This document shows positions 15,388 through 24,240 of a DNA stretch of 43,349 nucleotides, piece after piece (position 1 is the stretch's first letter; every line of letters starts with the position of its first letter). The stretch is from a virus. Position numbers and translations under genes: made by a program. Location: positions 1 through 43,349 of the IMG/VR virus record IMGVR_UViG_3300022744_000047; one strand, written 5' to 3'. The notes under the pieces were generated by a model. It ran no database searches, had not been told where the DNA came from, and saw nothing but the letters and a program-made list of their open reading frames with translations.

Positions 15388-16014
15388 ATGTCATCATCTG
15401 GCTACGTAATTCCGGTGGATCCTGCGGAGTTGGCGAATCGGTTTGCAGCTCCTGATGAGTACGAGGAAGTACCCGAGGATCCCGATGCCGAGATGGCAGC
15501 GTTGTTCTCTAGTGGGGATTACGAGTCTAGGATCATGCCCCTGCTGGATCGGATACCCGATCGCGAGGCGGACTTGATTTACCTCTACTACGTCCGTAAG
15601 AAGCGCCAGGCGGACATTGCCGAGATCTTTGACGTGACCCAGGCGGCGATTAGCTATCGCCTGGATCGTGGGATTCAGCGCATCAAGTTCCTGCTGTCGA
15701 TCCCGACCGTGACCGAAGAAGACCTGCGGGACGACCTCAAGGCCATCTTTGACCCTATTGACATCGATATCTTGGTGGGGATGTGGCAGACAACGTGCCA
15801 GTCTGAGGTGGCCACCAAGCTGCGCTTGACACAAGGTCGAGTCCGCCATCGGTTCTTCAAGGCGGTCGAGGTGTTGAAGGCGGCAGCGGAGCAGGACGAC
15901 CGTTTCATGCCCTACCACAGGATCTTCTCGTCCATCTCGGACAAGAATTTCAACATCCTGCGGGCCGTCTCTCTGCCGCAATGGCAGAACCGGGGTCTCG
16001 ATCGCTGCATCTAG
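15388..16014 (+). CDS. Sigma-region-4-like transcription factor with two HTH units
   Basis: The product is 208 residues. An acidic N-terminus leads to a first sigma-70 region-4-like unit at about 50-103 (LLDRIPDREADLIYLYYV, then ADIAEIFDVTQAAISYRLDR). A second unit with the same layout follows at about 122-165 (IDIDILVGMWQTTCQSEVA, then LRLTQGRVRHRF). Region 4 of sigma contacts -35 promoter DNA and the RNA polymerase flap. No region 2 is visible. AGGAG lies eight bases before the ATG. It is the last gene of the replication block, directly before the virion genes, which suits a regulator of late transcription in the manner of T4 gp55/gp33. That role is inference. Confidence 0.7.
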   Translation: MSSSGYVIPVDPAELANRFAAPDEYEEVPEDPDAEMAALFSSGDYESRIMPLLDRIPDREADLIYLYYVRKKRQADIAEIFDVTQAAISYRLDRGIQRIKFLLSIPTVTEEDLRDDLKAIFDPIDIDILVGMWQTTCQSEVATKLRLTQGRVRHRFFKAVEVLKAAAEQDDRFMPYHRIFSSISDKNFNILRAVSLPQWQNRGLDRCI

Positions 16015-16041
16015 GGCCCGGCCCGAACCCCCGATCCGCGA

Positions 16042-16067
16042 CTAGGCCCCTGCGGGTCGGGGCCTAG
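16042..16067 (+). terminator. GC-rich hairpin closing the replication block
   Basis: CTAGGCCCC (16042-16050) and GGGGCCTAG (16059-16067) form a perfect 9-bp stem with an 8-base loop, 28 bases after the sigma-like gene. A T-rich run occurs only about 17 bases downstream (16086-16095). It probably acts as a terminator or processing site between the replication and virion modules. Confidence 0.65.
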
Positions 16068-16099
16068 ATCGTCGGAATTCCGCAGTTTTCTTTTATCAG

Positions 16100-17017
16100 A
16101 TGGGATCAGACGAGGGCCTTTCCTTGTCCACATCTCGTCTACAGTTCCAGGACTACCAGTTTCGGGTCACTCTCTTGAGTGGGCCTTGGAAGTGGACGAC
16201 TCGCGTGGATGTCTCGCAGGCGTTGCCTACGACACAGATCCGAGACGTGATCACGCCGTACGGGATCCTTCGCGACACCATTCCGATTCCGGGTGAGGTC
16301 GTGCAAGCGATGGCGGACTCCATCACGGAAGTCCAGCAGTCGTACACACCGAGCATCTTGCTGAACCCAATGTCCCTGACCTTCGTGTTGGACGAGGGGC
16401 GTGGTGTGTCTGCGGCTCAGTCGGTTCAGATCACGAACAACGGTTTGTTCGGATCCTTGCTCGGTGCTTCGATCACATCGTCGGCTCCCTACGTCTTTTC
16501 GGTTCCCGCGAGTGTGAGCGGGCTCGCTGCTAATGAGTCGGGTAGTTTTGATGTGTCGGCGGACAGCCTGAACTTGTTGTCTTTGGGCAGCCCCTACTCG
16601 GCGTTACTGACCGTGCAAGGTCCTCAGGCCACGAACAGCCCACAGGTGATTCCGGTTACCGTTGTGGTTCGGCCTAAGGCTGTAATCACTACCTCGGTGG
16701 CTAGCCTAAACTTCAACGTTACGGCACCGTTAAGTGGGGCGTTCCCGCCTATCCCGTCGCAGCAATTCATGCTTACGAACTCGGGAGATCCAACTTCCGT
16801 TCTGGATTACCAAATCCGTAAACTTGTTGGCGTGCCTTGGGTCGTGAGTGTGGCCCCGGTCTACGGTTCACTAAACGGCGGTGGCGGGCAACCCGTTACC
16901 GTAGTTGTGGTGCCTACGCCGGGTATGGGTCCTGGTACGTATACCGAGACGCTTCGGATCACGGGCTACAGCTCGAACATGACTCTAGACGTTTTGGTCA
17001 CTCTCAACATCTCGTGA
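16100..17017 (+). CDS. Virion-type protein with two BACON/Ig-like beta-sandwich domains
   Basis: The product is 305 residues. Residues 1-80 form a distinct module (VRVDVSQ-like strand, PYGILRDTIPIPGEVVQAM). Two beta-sandwich repeats follow at about 85-195 and 195-305. Each opens with a pattern such as NPMSLTF or SVASLNF, then VQITNNG or FMLTNSG, and closes with IPVTVVV or LDVLVTLNIS, resembling BACON/Ig-like domains of phage tail and decoration proteins. Such domains often bind carbohydrates or decorate the virion. No signal peptide is seen. No ribosome binding site is obvious before ATG 16100, so the start is uncertain. It is the first gene after the hairpin that closes the replication block. 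Confidence 0.65.
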   Translation: MGSDEGLSLSTSRLQFQDYQFRVTLLSGPWKWTTRVDVSQALPTTQIRDVITPYGILRDTIPIPGEVVQAMADSITEVQQSYTPSILLNPMSLTFVLDEGRGVSAAQSVQITNNGLFGSLLGASITSSAPYVFSVPASVSGLAANESGSFDVSADSLNLLSLGSPYSALLTVQGPQATNSPQVIPVTVVVRPKAVITTSVASLNFNVTAPLSGAFPPIPSQQFMLTNSGDPTSVLDYQIRKLVGVPWVVSVAPVYGSLNGGGGQPVTVVVVPTPGMGPGTYTETLRITGYSSNMTLDVLVTLNIS

Positions 17018-17027
17018 GGTAGCAGCG

Positions 17028-17294
17028 ATGGCTTTCGATCTCAGTCAGTTGGAAATGTCGGGCGCTTCGGGTTTGGATGCTCTGTTCCAACGTGAGGCTC
17101 ACATCCTCAACCCGCACCCCACGGGACGCACCAAGGTGGCGTCCATCCGGGATTTGAGTGGTTTTGTGAGGCTGTCTTCGGACACGTTGATTCACCGTAG
17201 TGATCGAGACCTGTGGGCACTCAAGAAGGAAGCGGACGGTAACTACTTCATTGAGCGTTTGTTTGATGACAACGGCGCACCAATCAAAGGCTGA
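17028..17294 (+). CDS. Small virion-region protein of unknown function
   Basis: The product is 88 residues, with GAGG upstream of the ATG. The second half (FVRLSSDTLIHRSDRDLWALKKE) and the end (FIERLFDDNGAPIKG) look conserved and well folded, with a mixed alpha/beta pattern. No motif points to a function. It lies between the BACON-like protein and a long disordered protein, with close spacing, so it is probably cotranscribed with virion genes. Confidence 0.7.
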   Translation: MAFDLSQLEMSGASGLDALFQREAHILNPHPTGRTKVASIRDLSGFVRLSSDTLIHRSDRDLWALKKEADGNYFIERLFDDNGAPIKG

Positions 17295-17299
17295 ACACG

Positions 17300-18829
17300 G
17301 TGGAAGCACGCAAGAAAGCACGAGCCGCCATGGCACGCCACGTTCAGGCGTCTGAGCGTTCTCAACTTGAGGCCCAAATGAAAACTGCGGGTCTTGCTGG
17401 GGATGTGCGTGTTGCAGGTGAGGTGCCCAAGCCGTCGAAAGGCGGGGCCATCGACAACGAGATGAGCGGCCATCTCAAGCGTGCGATCCCATCGGACTAC
17501 GATTACGACCCGAGGGCGATCAAGCCTCTGGCCAAGATGCTGTGGGCTCTGAGCGTCAGTTTGGGACACGTGATGACGGCGCACCGTCAATTCGTGAAGC
17601 TCAAGTCGGCCACCATCTCTCCGGACGGGCTTGTGGGCGGACGCGGTTACGTGATGTCCGTGAAGGATGTTCGGACTGCTCTGCATGATGCCGCTGAGGC
17701 GATCTCAGCGGTCTCTGACACGATCCACGACGAGCTTCATGCCCCTCACTGGCGTCCGAAGTTGGGCGAACTAGAGAAGGCGGACGTTGAAGGCATCGAG
17801 CGCTTGGTTGGGGACGCAGAGCGCATCATGGAAGACCCTGAAGGGGAAACTTCCGATGATGAGCCGGAAGACATTGTGGAGGCTGAGAAGTCGGGCCCGC
17901 AGGCTGACCTTGAAGGCGACGATGCTTCCGGATCGGAGTTGCCCGACGGTGGGGATTACCCGGATTCTACTGCACAGCCCGTCCAGGACATGCAGACCAA
18001 GCAGGCGTCCTATCGGCGTACTCTGGGATCGCTGAGTATTGCTGATCGCGTGCTGAGTCGGTTTGCCTCGTCCCTGCCTGTGGAAACGCTTCCTGGCCCT
18101 CGCGTTCAACATCGGGATCGTGGGGACGTGGATCAGACAGGCCCGTTTGGTTCGTACAACTCCCAAGAACCCCAGTCGATGCACGACAACTGGAGTAAGA
18201 ACGACGGTGGTCGGGGCGGGGAGTACGACTACGTGTCGGAGTGGGACAACGATCTGTCCGAGAAGTCCGCTACCTCGATGGTCCCTGATTCCAACACCGA
18301 GCCGACGCCCACACAGGGCTATGACTTTGGCATCGGGTATGGCAAGGGCAATGATGCCCACGGGCAAGGTGCTGGCGGCTACGGGAACGTCGATTCCGAT
18401 GGCAAGGGCGTGTACGGGCCGCATACGGAGTTGCCCTACGATCCGGGTGGCGTCAGGCACGACGATGAGAGCGACACCACCCCGAGCATTGAGATCTCGG
18501 TGAGTCGCAGCTCAATGCCCAAGACGGCTGCCGCTTGGAAAGCCACCGCAGAGCTTCCAAACGATGGGGAGCCGCCGGTGGCTCGTTCTGACTACTACCA
18601 GGGCGACAAGGGCTCGAATCTTGTGAACTCGGTCCGGGGGGACTCAGAACTCCCCGGGGAACCGACCAACAACTACGAGTTCTCGAAAGATGTGCAACCG
18701 GGCCTTGGCTATCGCTACGAGCAAGGCGCGCAACCCTACATCAAATGGGACTCAGAGACTCATAATATGCGCCCCGATTACGTTTACCAACGTGAAGTCC
18801 AAGGGCCTTACGTCAAGCAGGAAGGCTGA
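17300..18829 (+). CDS. Long, partly disordered virion-region protein
   Basis: The product is 509 residues from GTG 17300; an ATG at 17330 is an alternative start. Residues 60-165 form the best-ordered part (RAIKPLAKMLWALSVSLGHV, GGRGYVMSVKDVRTAL, DTIHDELHAPHW). The middle is acidic. Around residue 240 is the motif ADRVLSRFAS, one of the RVAARF-type motifs seen in several genes here. The remainder is Gly/Asp/Tyr-rich and probably disordered. I do not recognise the family. Position and composition suggest a virion or assembly protein. Confidence 0.65.
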   Translation: MEARKKARAAMARHVQASERSQLEAQMKTAGLAGDVRVAGEVPKPSKGGAIDNEMSGHLKRAIPSDYDYDPRAIKPLAKMLWALSVSLGHVMTAHRQFVKLKSATISPDGLVGGRGYVMSVKDVRTALHDAAEAISAVSDTIHDELHAPHWRPKLGELEKADVEGIERLVGDAERIMEDPEGETSDDEPEDIVEAEKSGPQADLEGDDASGSELPDGGDYPDSTAQPVQDMQTKQASYRRTLGSLSIADRVLSRFASSLPVETLPGPRVQHRDRGDVDQTGPFGSYNSQEPQSMHDNWSKNDGGRGGEYDYVSEWDNDLSEKSATSMVPDSNTEPTPTQGYDFGIGYGKGNDAHGQGAGGYGNVDSDGKGVYGPHTELPYDPGGVRHDDESDTTPSIEISVSRSSMPKTAAAWKATAELPNDGEPPVARSDYYQGDKGSNLVNSVRGDSELPGEPTNNYEFSKDVQPGLGYRYEQGAQPYIKWDSETHNMRPDYVYQREVQGPYVKQEG

Positions 18830-18832
18830 GCC

Positions 18833-20830
18833 ATGGCTGATTTGGACCTAAGTGGGTTTCTGAAAGATTCGTCTGTGGCCGACCTCGATTGGCTCGATGT
18901 GGACGAGGAACAGTACCGGGCGATGGACACGCTTCCGAAGCAGAATCTGGACATCCGTCCGGACCTGGAAGCGTTGTGGGCCCGCGAAGGGGAGTCCCCG
19001 ACCACATACCTGATCCCGAATCAAGTTCCGGTTCCGACCCCTGGTATCGATGACCCGAAGACCATGGGCGACATGTCCCAGGTGCATGGGCGGTTGCGCG
19101 CTCAGGCTGAGGAAATCGCCAAGGTGGCGCGACTGGCTTTGATGCAGTCCGACGATATTGGCCGGTTGCGGGGTGAGCTGGTCAAGCGCTTTGGGCTAGA
19201 GCCGCTCCGTGAGAATCGGGCTGTGTTGGCGTCCGTGCTTCAAGAGCGCGGCCTTCTGGGGCGTCTCTACGTTGCGGCCCAAGACTTCCCGACCTGTGAT
19301 CGGGGTGGGTCTTCCGTGGCGTTTGTCCGTAAGTACGCTTCTGGAGCCAAGTACGTGGTGGCCAAGGAGGCCTGCGAGGGTTGCTGTCACTCGAAGCCTA
19401 CGGTGGCGGGTGGCTCAACCTGTGGGCAGTTTCAGAAGGAAATCAAGGTCCAGGTTCCGTACACGGATCATCTGGCTGAGTCCGTTGAGACAGCTCAAGC
19501 GGCGCGTGGTCGGGCCATTCAAGCAGCAGTCTCGGACCCCAAAGAGCGAATCCGTCAGGCCTTCCTTGCTCCCCGCTCTACGGCGGTCCGTGGGGTCTAC
19601 GAAGGTCAGGGTGAGGGTAAGATCCCGAAGCTCGCGGCGGTGGCACCTGGAGTTGCTCAGGGGCAGTTGCTTGAGGCTTCGTCGTTGGTCCGCAAGAAGC
19701 AGGCGGCAGACCAAACGGAATTGGAAGCCCGTCCGGTGGTGGCTTTCCTGCACCGCGAGATGGTCAAGGGTTTGGCCCACGGGGAGCTGGCTCAGAGTCT
19801 CAAGTTGGCCTTTGATGAGAGCCTGTTGAAGCGTACGCACCCTCATTGGGGCAAGTTGCTCAATGAGTCGGGGCTCTACGGGGTGGTCTATACGAAGCAA
19901 GCTAGCTTCGACGACTGCCGCGTAGGGGCGGACTTCCTGGCCAAGCACAACCCGAGTGTTCGGGCGATTGTTGCTGGTGAGAAGTGCGGCTCGTGTATCT
20001 ACAACAAGGCAGCTCGCTGCATGATGTACGGGAAGGCGCTCGTCAAGAGTGCTTCCGAGGTTGTGACCTCCGCGACCGTCGAAGCGGTACTGCTGGAGCA
20101 CAGCACAGCGGGTCGTCTGCAACCGTGGGATGTCAAGACGGCTTCGACCTGGGGTGACAACCCTGCCAAGGCGCTCAAGGCGATCCATGCGGCAACCCGA
20201 TCTTCGTACCTCCCGCAAGTAGCGCCCGTTCGGATGGGCTTCATGCAGGGCTTCCACGGGCAGACGGTGGAGCACACCACGAGCGGTTTGGATCGCCGTG
20301 CCATCGTGAAGCAGGCCTCTAGGTACCTGAATGAAGGGCTGTACGGGCAAGACTTGTTGACTGCCCTCAAGAGTCGTTTTGCGACGGCTGATCTCGTGGC
20401 GGCCAAGGATGAGCTTCGGCCAGTGTTGGCGGAGCAGGGCCTTCAAGGCATCTACTACGTAGATCCGAGCGTCTACGATGACTACGGCAAGGGCTGCAAG
20501 GAAGCTTCCAGGTTGCACGGGTCTCGCGTTGTCGGGTACCTCAAGGAAGGTTCCAAGTGCGGGAGCTGCGTGCATCAAATCCGTACGGGTTTTTGTTCGC
20601 AGATCAACAAGCAGTTGGTGGTGGAGCCCCCGTACGTGGACAAGCTGGCGCAGCAGCGCGAGATCCTCGCTTCGGGTAGTTCGACCGAGACTGAACCCCA
20701 CACGATCATGCACTCAGCCAATACGTTGGCGGAGTTCGAGATGCAGCATGAGATGGCGGTGGAGGTCAAAGAAGCTTCCGCTCCTGAGTCCGTGGCCATC
20801 CAGTTCGGCACGGGAAAGGTTCGTCTTTGA
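18833..20830 (+). CDS. Protein with three Cys4 modules, probably metal-binding
   Basis: The product is 665 residues. Three modules each combine a helical section, a GLxGxxY strand and four cysteines: Cys155/181/184/197, Cys362/385/388/396 and Cys555/576/579/588. Modules two and three share the pattern KCGSC followed eight or nine residues later by another Cys. The spacing C-x(20-25)-CxxC-x(7-12)-C suggests zinc or an Fe-S cluster. The helical parts preceding modules one and three share RLRGELVKRFG/ALKSRFA-like stretches, so the repeat unit is roughly 190 residues. It lies upstream of the terminase genes among virion-type genes. I know of no assigned activity. Confidence 0.7.
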   Translation: MADLDLSGFLKDSSVADLDWLDVDEEQYRAMDTLPKQNLDIRPDLEALWAREGESPTTYLIPNQVPVPTPGIDDPKTMGDMSQVHGRLRAQAEEIAKVARLALMQSDDIGRLRGELVKRFGLEPLRENRAVLASVLQERGLLGRLYVAAQDFPTCDRGGSSVAFVRKYASGAKYVVAKEACEGCCHSKPTVAGGSTCGQFQKEIKVQVPYTDHLAESVETAQAARGRAIQAAVSDPKERIRQAFLAPRSTAVRGVYEGQGEGKIPKLAAVAPGVAQGQLLEASSLVRKKQAADQTELEARPVVAFLHREMVKGLAHGELAQSLKLAFDESLLKRTHPHWGKLLNESGLYGVVYTKQASFDDCRVGADFLAKHNPSVRAIVAGEKCGSCIYNKAARCMMYGKALVKSASEVVTSATVEAVLLEHSTAGRLQPWDVKTASTWGDNPAKALKAIHAATRSSYLPQVAPVRMGFMQGFHGQTVEHTTSGLDRRAIVKQASRYLNEGLYGQDLLTALKSRFATADLVAAKDELRPVLAEQGLQGIYYVDPSVYDDYGKGCKEASRLHGSRVVGYLKEGSKCGSCVHQIRTGFCSQINKQLVVEPPYVDKLAQQREILASGSSTETEPHTIMHSANTLAEFEMQHEMAVEVKEASAPESVAIQFGTGKVRL

Positions 20831-21243
20831 CCTACGCACGAACAGCGATGGTGCTGCGGGTGGCCGCTCGTTTTCAACGGGCAGGCCAACCGGCTGGGGC
20901 ACGCAAAGAGGTGCGTGACCTTGTGAAGCCCATCAATAAACCGAAGGGCATCTCTAAGGAGACGCTCAAGGACTACGTGACGACTGAACAGCCTGAGGGC
21001 CAGGCCCCTAACCGTAGGGATCTTCGGCCCGAGGATGTGTTCCAACCGAAGCCGAAGAACATGAACGTGCTTGACTACGCCCTCAAAGGTTGGCCGGGGT
21101 CGAGTGACGACTACGAGGGTATGGAGAAGGCGATCAACCAGCAGATCCCTAAGGACAAGGGCTACGCCACTGTCAGCGGGCTCAGCCAGTACCTCGTAGA
21201 GACAGACGGTGGGGGCGGCACCAAAGCTGTCGGGAAGAAGTAA
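20827..21243 (+). CDS. Small basic protein with RVAARF motif
   Basis: The product is 138 residues from a TTG start that overlaps the preceding TGA by two bases; GGGAAAGG lies upstream. An ATG at 20848 is the alternative. The N-terminus (YARTAMVLRVAARFQRAG) contains the recurring RVAARF motif. The rest has a basic stretch, then ALKGWPGSSDDYEGMEKAINQQIPKDKGYATVSGLSQYLV, which looks folded. The function is unknown. The gene ends two bases before the probable small terminase gene. Confidence 0.6.
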   Translation: MTYARTAMVLRVAARFQRAGQPAGARKEVRDLVKPINKPKGISKETLKDYVTTEQPEGQAPNRRDLRPEDVFQPKPKNMNVLDYALKGWPGSSDDYEGMEKAINQQIPKDKGYATVSGLSQYLVETDGGGGTKAVGKK

Positions 21244-21245
21244 CC

Positions 21246-21887
21246 ATGGCAAACAAAGCACTTGATAGGGATGATCTGTTGGGCGACCTACTGGGGGATT
21301 CTCCAGAGGTCGTTCCGGCTGTCCCTCAACCACAGCCGACGCATCAGGTGCATTTTCTTCCTACCAAGACTGTGGCACCCGCAGGTGGCCGGGCAGCCGG
21401 TGGTCGTACTCGTCAGGCTGGCAGCCGTTTCCATAAGGCGACGGCTGAGGATTTGGAGCGTTATGAAGCCACGGCAGAAGAACGCGAACTCTTCATCGCC
21501 AACGACCCTGTGGTTCGCAGTGCAGCGGGCCGAGATCCTGTGGCGCTACTCGGTACCTTGAAGGCGGAGGTTGCCCGTGAGGCGGCAGCTCTGGTTTACC
21601 AGCGTATCGAGAACGAGAAGATGGGCAAGGACATCTCTCAGGTCAGTGGGCGTCGTATCGATGCTCTCAAGAAGATCGCTGACATCGAGATGGAGATGCG
21701 GAAGATCGGTTTCGACCAGATCGATGTTCACAGTGAGAAGTTTCAGCGGGTCTTCAAGCTGTGGATCGAGACCATCCGTAGCGTGGCCGAGCACACCCTC
21801 AACCCCGAGCAGCTCGACCTGTTCTTCAACCGGCTTTCCACTGAAATGGACGGCTGGGAGGACAAGGCTGCGGACTTGGTTCGGTGA
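21246..21887 (+). CDS. Probable terminase small subunit
   Basis: The product is 213 residues, immediately upstream of TerL. The N-terminal ~60 residues are flexible (DDLLGDLLGD, then Pro/Gln and Gly/Arg-rich). A helical domain of roughly 140 residues follows, rich in charged heptads (ALKKIADIEMEMRKIG, FFNRLSTEMDGWED). Small terminase subunits are usually helical oligomers that recognise the packaging site. Position and size fit, but there is no clear HTH signature, so the assignment rests mainly on context. Its stop codon lies three bases before the GTG of terL. Confidence 0.55.
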   Translation: MANKALDRDDLLGDLLGDSPEVVPAVPQPQPTHQVHFLPTKTVAPAGGRAAGGRTRQAGSRFHKATAEDLERYEATAEERELFIANDPVVRSAAGRDPVALLGTLKAEVAREAAALVYQRIENEKMGKDISQVSGRRIDALKKIADIEMEMRKIGFDQIDVHSEKFQRVFKLWIETIRSVAEHTLNPEQLDLFFNRLSTEMDGWEDKAADLVR

Positions 21888-21890
21888 TGT

Positions 21891-23960
21891 GTGCCCCCTA
21901 AGAAAAGACCGCCTGGGGAAGGAATCGCGAGTCTCATTCGGGACGCGGGCGCTCGGGCTAAGCTCGCTGCGGAGCAGAAGCAACAAGCCTTAGAGCATGA
22001 GGCAGCAATAGAGCTTGACCCGAGTGCTGAGCTTATCGTGGACGAGGTTCGTCCCTTTAGGCCCCGCATCTTCAACATTTTGGAGTACATCGAGCAGTCC
22101 TGGGGACTGGGGATGAAGCTGTTCCCGGCACAGCGCTTCATCGTCAAGCTGTACTACCACCTCCCGCTCGAAGAGAAGGAGAAGACGATTGAGGTCCGCG
22201 ACATGCTCGGGACCAAGATCGTGCATTACTTCACCGAGAAGGAGTACCTCAAATACCTCTACGAGGACGGCCGCTGCAACATTGGAGAGCAGGACCACGA
22301 ACGTCGTGAGCTTGTGCTGGCCATCGGTCGCCGTGCGGGCAAGACAACTCTCAGCGGCATCTTCGCGAGCTACGAGGTCTACCGTCTCCTGAACTTAGGC
22401 AATCCGCAGGAATACTACGGTCTACCTAATGGTAACCGTATCCAGATCATCTCGGTCGCTACGGACAAGGATCAGGCGGGTATCCTGTTCAACGAGGTCA
22501 CGACGCACTTGGCGAAGTGTGAATACTTCAGGCCTTACGTCGCGAACAACACGCTCAGTCACATCCAGTTCCGAACCCCCTACGACATTCAGAAGTTCGG
22601 TCCCTCAGCTCGTCACCAGAACGGTAAGTTCGTCTCGTTTAACGGTAAGGCTACGTTGCGTGTCACGTTCAAGTCGTGCATCGCAAAGGGCCTTCGTGGT
22701 TCCGGTAACGTCGTCGTCATCATGGACGAGATGGCGCACTACCAGGACAAGGGGCAGTCGAGCGCCAAGGACATCTACGACGCCGTTACGCCGTCTACCG
22801 CTGCCTTCTCGCCCAAAGCTTTGGACGAGAAGGGGCAGCTCATGCCCATCCGGAAGCCGGATGGTACGACGTATCCGGTTGAGTCGCGGATCATTACGAT
22901 CTCGTCCCCGCTGAACAAGCACGGACAGTTCTACGACCTTTACTACAAGGCGATGAGCCGTGCCCCAGGGTCGGAGAACATTCTCGCGATTCAAGCCCCG
23001 ACCTGGGAAGTGAACCCCACACTGCCCTCGTCCTACTACGTCCAGAAGTACCATTCGGATCCGGCGGTGTTCCTCACGGAGCACGGCGCACAGTTCAGTG
23101 ATCGTGTCAGGGGTTGGATTGAGCGCGAGTCCGATCTGGCGGAGTGCCTCGAACCTGATCTGCGCCCACAAATCATGGGCATCCCCCGGTACCCGTACCA
23201 GATGGGGATCGATATCGGTCTAGTGGGTGACGGCACCGCGATTGCGATCACTTGCGACATCAACGGCAAGGTGGTGTTGGCGTACCACGAGTATTGGCAA
23301 GCGGGCGTGGATTGGCGCGAGTCTAACCCCCACTTGGGTAGCAACTACTCGACCGACTACTGTAAAGGCCTGGCCACGGTAGATCGCCTAGATTTCGAGG
23401 AAATCGGCAACTGGATTCACAAGCTCAGCAAGCGCTTCTTCATCACTGAGGGCATCTTTGACCGTTGGAACGGTATTCCCTTGGAGCAAGCGTTGCTCAA
23501 GAAGGGTCTGACTCAGTTCAAGAGCGAATACTTCCAGCGGGACTTGGCCTCACGCATCTACCAGAACACTAAGATGATGATGTTCGACAAGGGACTTCGG
23601 TTGTACGACTTCCCGAGGGGCACAGGGGCGAAGCACTCGTTGCTTATCGAGGAGCTGCTCCAGCTTCAAGCCCAACAGATGTCCAAGAACATCGTGGTGG
23701 TACAGGCCCCCCAGACAGCGGGGCATCACGACGACTTGAGTGACGCCCTGGTTCGCGCAATTTGGCTCACCGCTGAGCGTATGCGTAACGAAAAGCACGT
23801 GTACGGGAACTCGACCGGGATGCCCGTTCATGCAGGTTCGGCGATGAGTGCAGGACGGTACCAGATGATGCGTGCTCGAAGCCACGGCGGTTTCTCGGAC
23901 CGTACCGTGAGCAAGAACATCGGTCTTCGGCAGCGGTCTGCGCTGCGGGCCCCTAGGTAA
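21891..23960 (+). CDS. terL: Terminase large subunit
   Basis: The product is 689 residues from a GTG start. The ATPase domain has Walker A GRRAGKTT (146-153) and Walker B VVVIMDEMAHY with Asp279 and Glu280. The C-terminal nuclease domain has MGIDIGLVGDGTA with an Asp near 440 and HHDDLSDALVRAIW near 613, matching the acidic triad of RNase H-like terminase nucleases. The protein drives DNA into the prohead through the portal and cuts the concatemer. It is near the upper length for TerL. The N-terminal ~60 residues are charged and probably bind the small subunit encoded just upstream. Confidence 0.95.
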   Translation: MPPKKRPPGEGIASLIRDAGARAKLAAEQKQQALEHEAAIELDPSAELIVDEVRPFRPRIFNILEYIEQSWGLGMKLFPAQRFIVKLYYHLPLEEKEKTIEVRDMLGTKIVHYFTEKEYLKYLYEDGRCNIGEQDHERRELVLAIGRRAGKTTLSGIFASYEVYRLLNLGNPQEYYGLPNGNRIQIISVATDKDQAGILFNEVTTHLAKCEYFRPYVANNTLSHIQFRTPYDIQKFGPSARHQNGKFVSFNGKATLRVTFKSCIAKGLRGSGNVVVIMDEMAHYQDKGQSSAKDIYDAVTPSTAAFSPKALDEKGQLMPIRKPDGTTYPVESRIITISSPLNKHGQFYDLYYKAMSRAPGSENILAIQAPTWEVNPTLPSSYYVQKYHSDPAVFLTEHGAQFSDRVRGWIERESDLAECLEPDLRPQIMGIPRYPYQMGIDIGLVGDGTAIAITCDINGKVVLAYHEYWQAGVDWRESNPHLGSNYSTDYCKGLATVDRLDFEEIGNWIHKLSKRFFITEGIFDRWNGIPLEQALLKKGLTQFKSEYFQRDLASRIYQNTKMMMFDKGLRLYDFPRGTGAKHSLLIEELLQLQAQQMSKNIVVVQAPQTAGHHDDLSDALVRAIWLTAERMRNEKHVYGNSTGMPVHAGSAMSAGRYQMMRARSHGGFSDRTVSKNIGLRQRSALRAPR

Positions 23961-23987
23961 TCCTCTTGGAAGTTGGCTCTAGCGTAG

Positions 23988-24239
23988 ATGGAAGAAACAA
24001 CCCCACCGTTGGTCTTTGCGAACAAGGTCATCCGCCAGATGATTCAGCACATGGTGTCTGAGGACATGGTGATTGATCGTAAGGACTACTTGGCTATTCG
24101 TGTGGTGTTTCGGAAGTGTGGTGGTTCCTGGGCGAAGTTCGTTGATGGGGATCTCCCACAGTTCAAGCTTCTCAAGGATGTGATCACGTCTTGGGGTCAG
24201 ATGCCCGGACGCCAGAAATCTTCGGACCAATTGATCTGA
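23988..24239 (+). CDS. Small protein of unknown function
   Basis: The product is 83 residues, beginning 27 bases after terL and ending one base before the next ATG. It is largely helical (NKVIRQMIQHMV, then IRVVFRKCGGSWAKFVDG). The ribosome binding site is weak. No motif or family is recognised. The tight fit between its neighbours and its normal composition support a real gene. Confidence 0.6.
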   Translation: MEETTPPLVFANKVIRQMIQHMVSEDMVIDRKDYLAIRVVFRKCGGSWAKFVDGDLPQFKLLKDVITSWGQMPGRQKSSDQLI

Positions 24240-24240
24240 C

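Noticed and set aside
19415-20713. Minus-strand open frame of 432 codons
   Set aside because: It is antisense to the triple Cys4 gene, whose protein shows internal repeats and conserved cysteines; the antisense product has no recognisable features.
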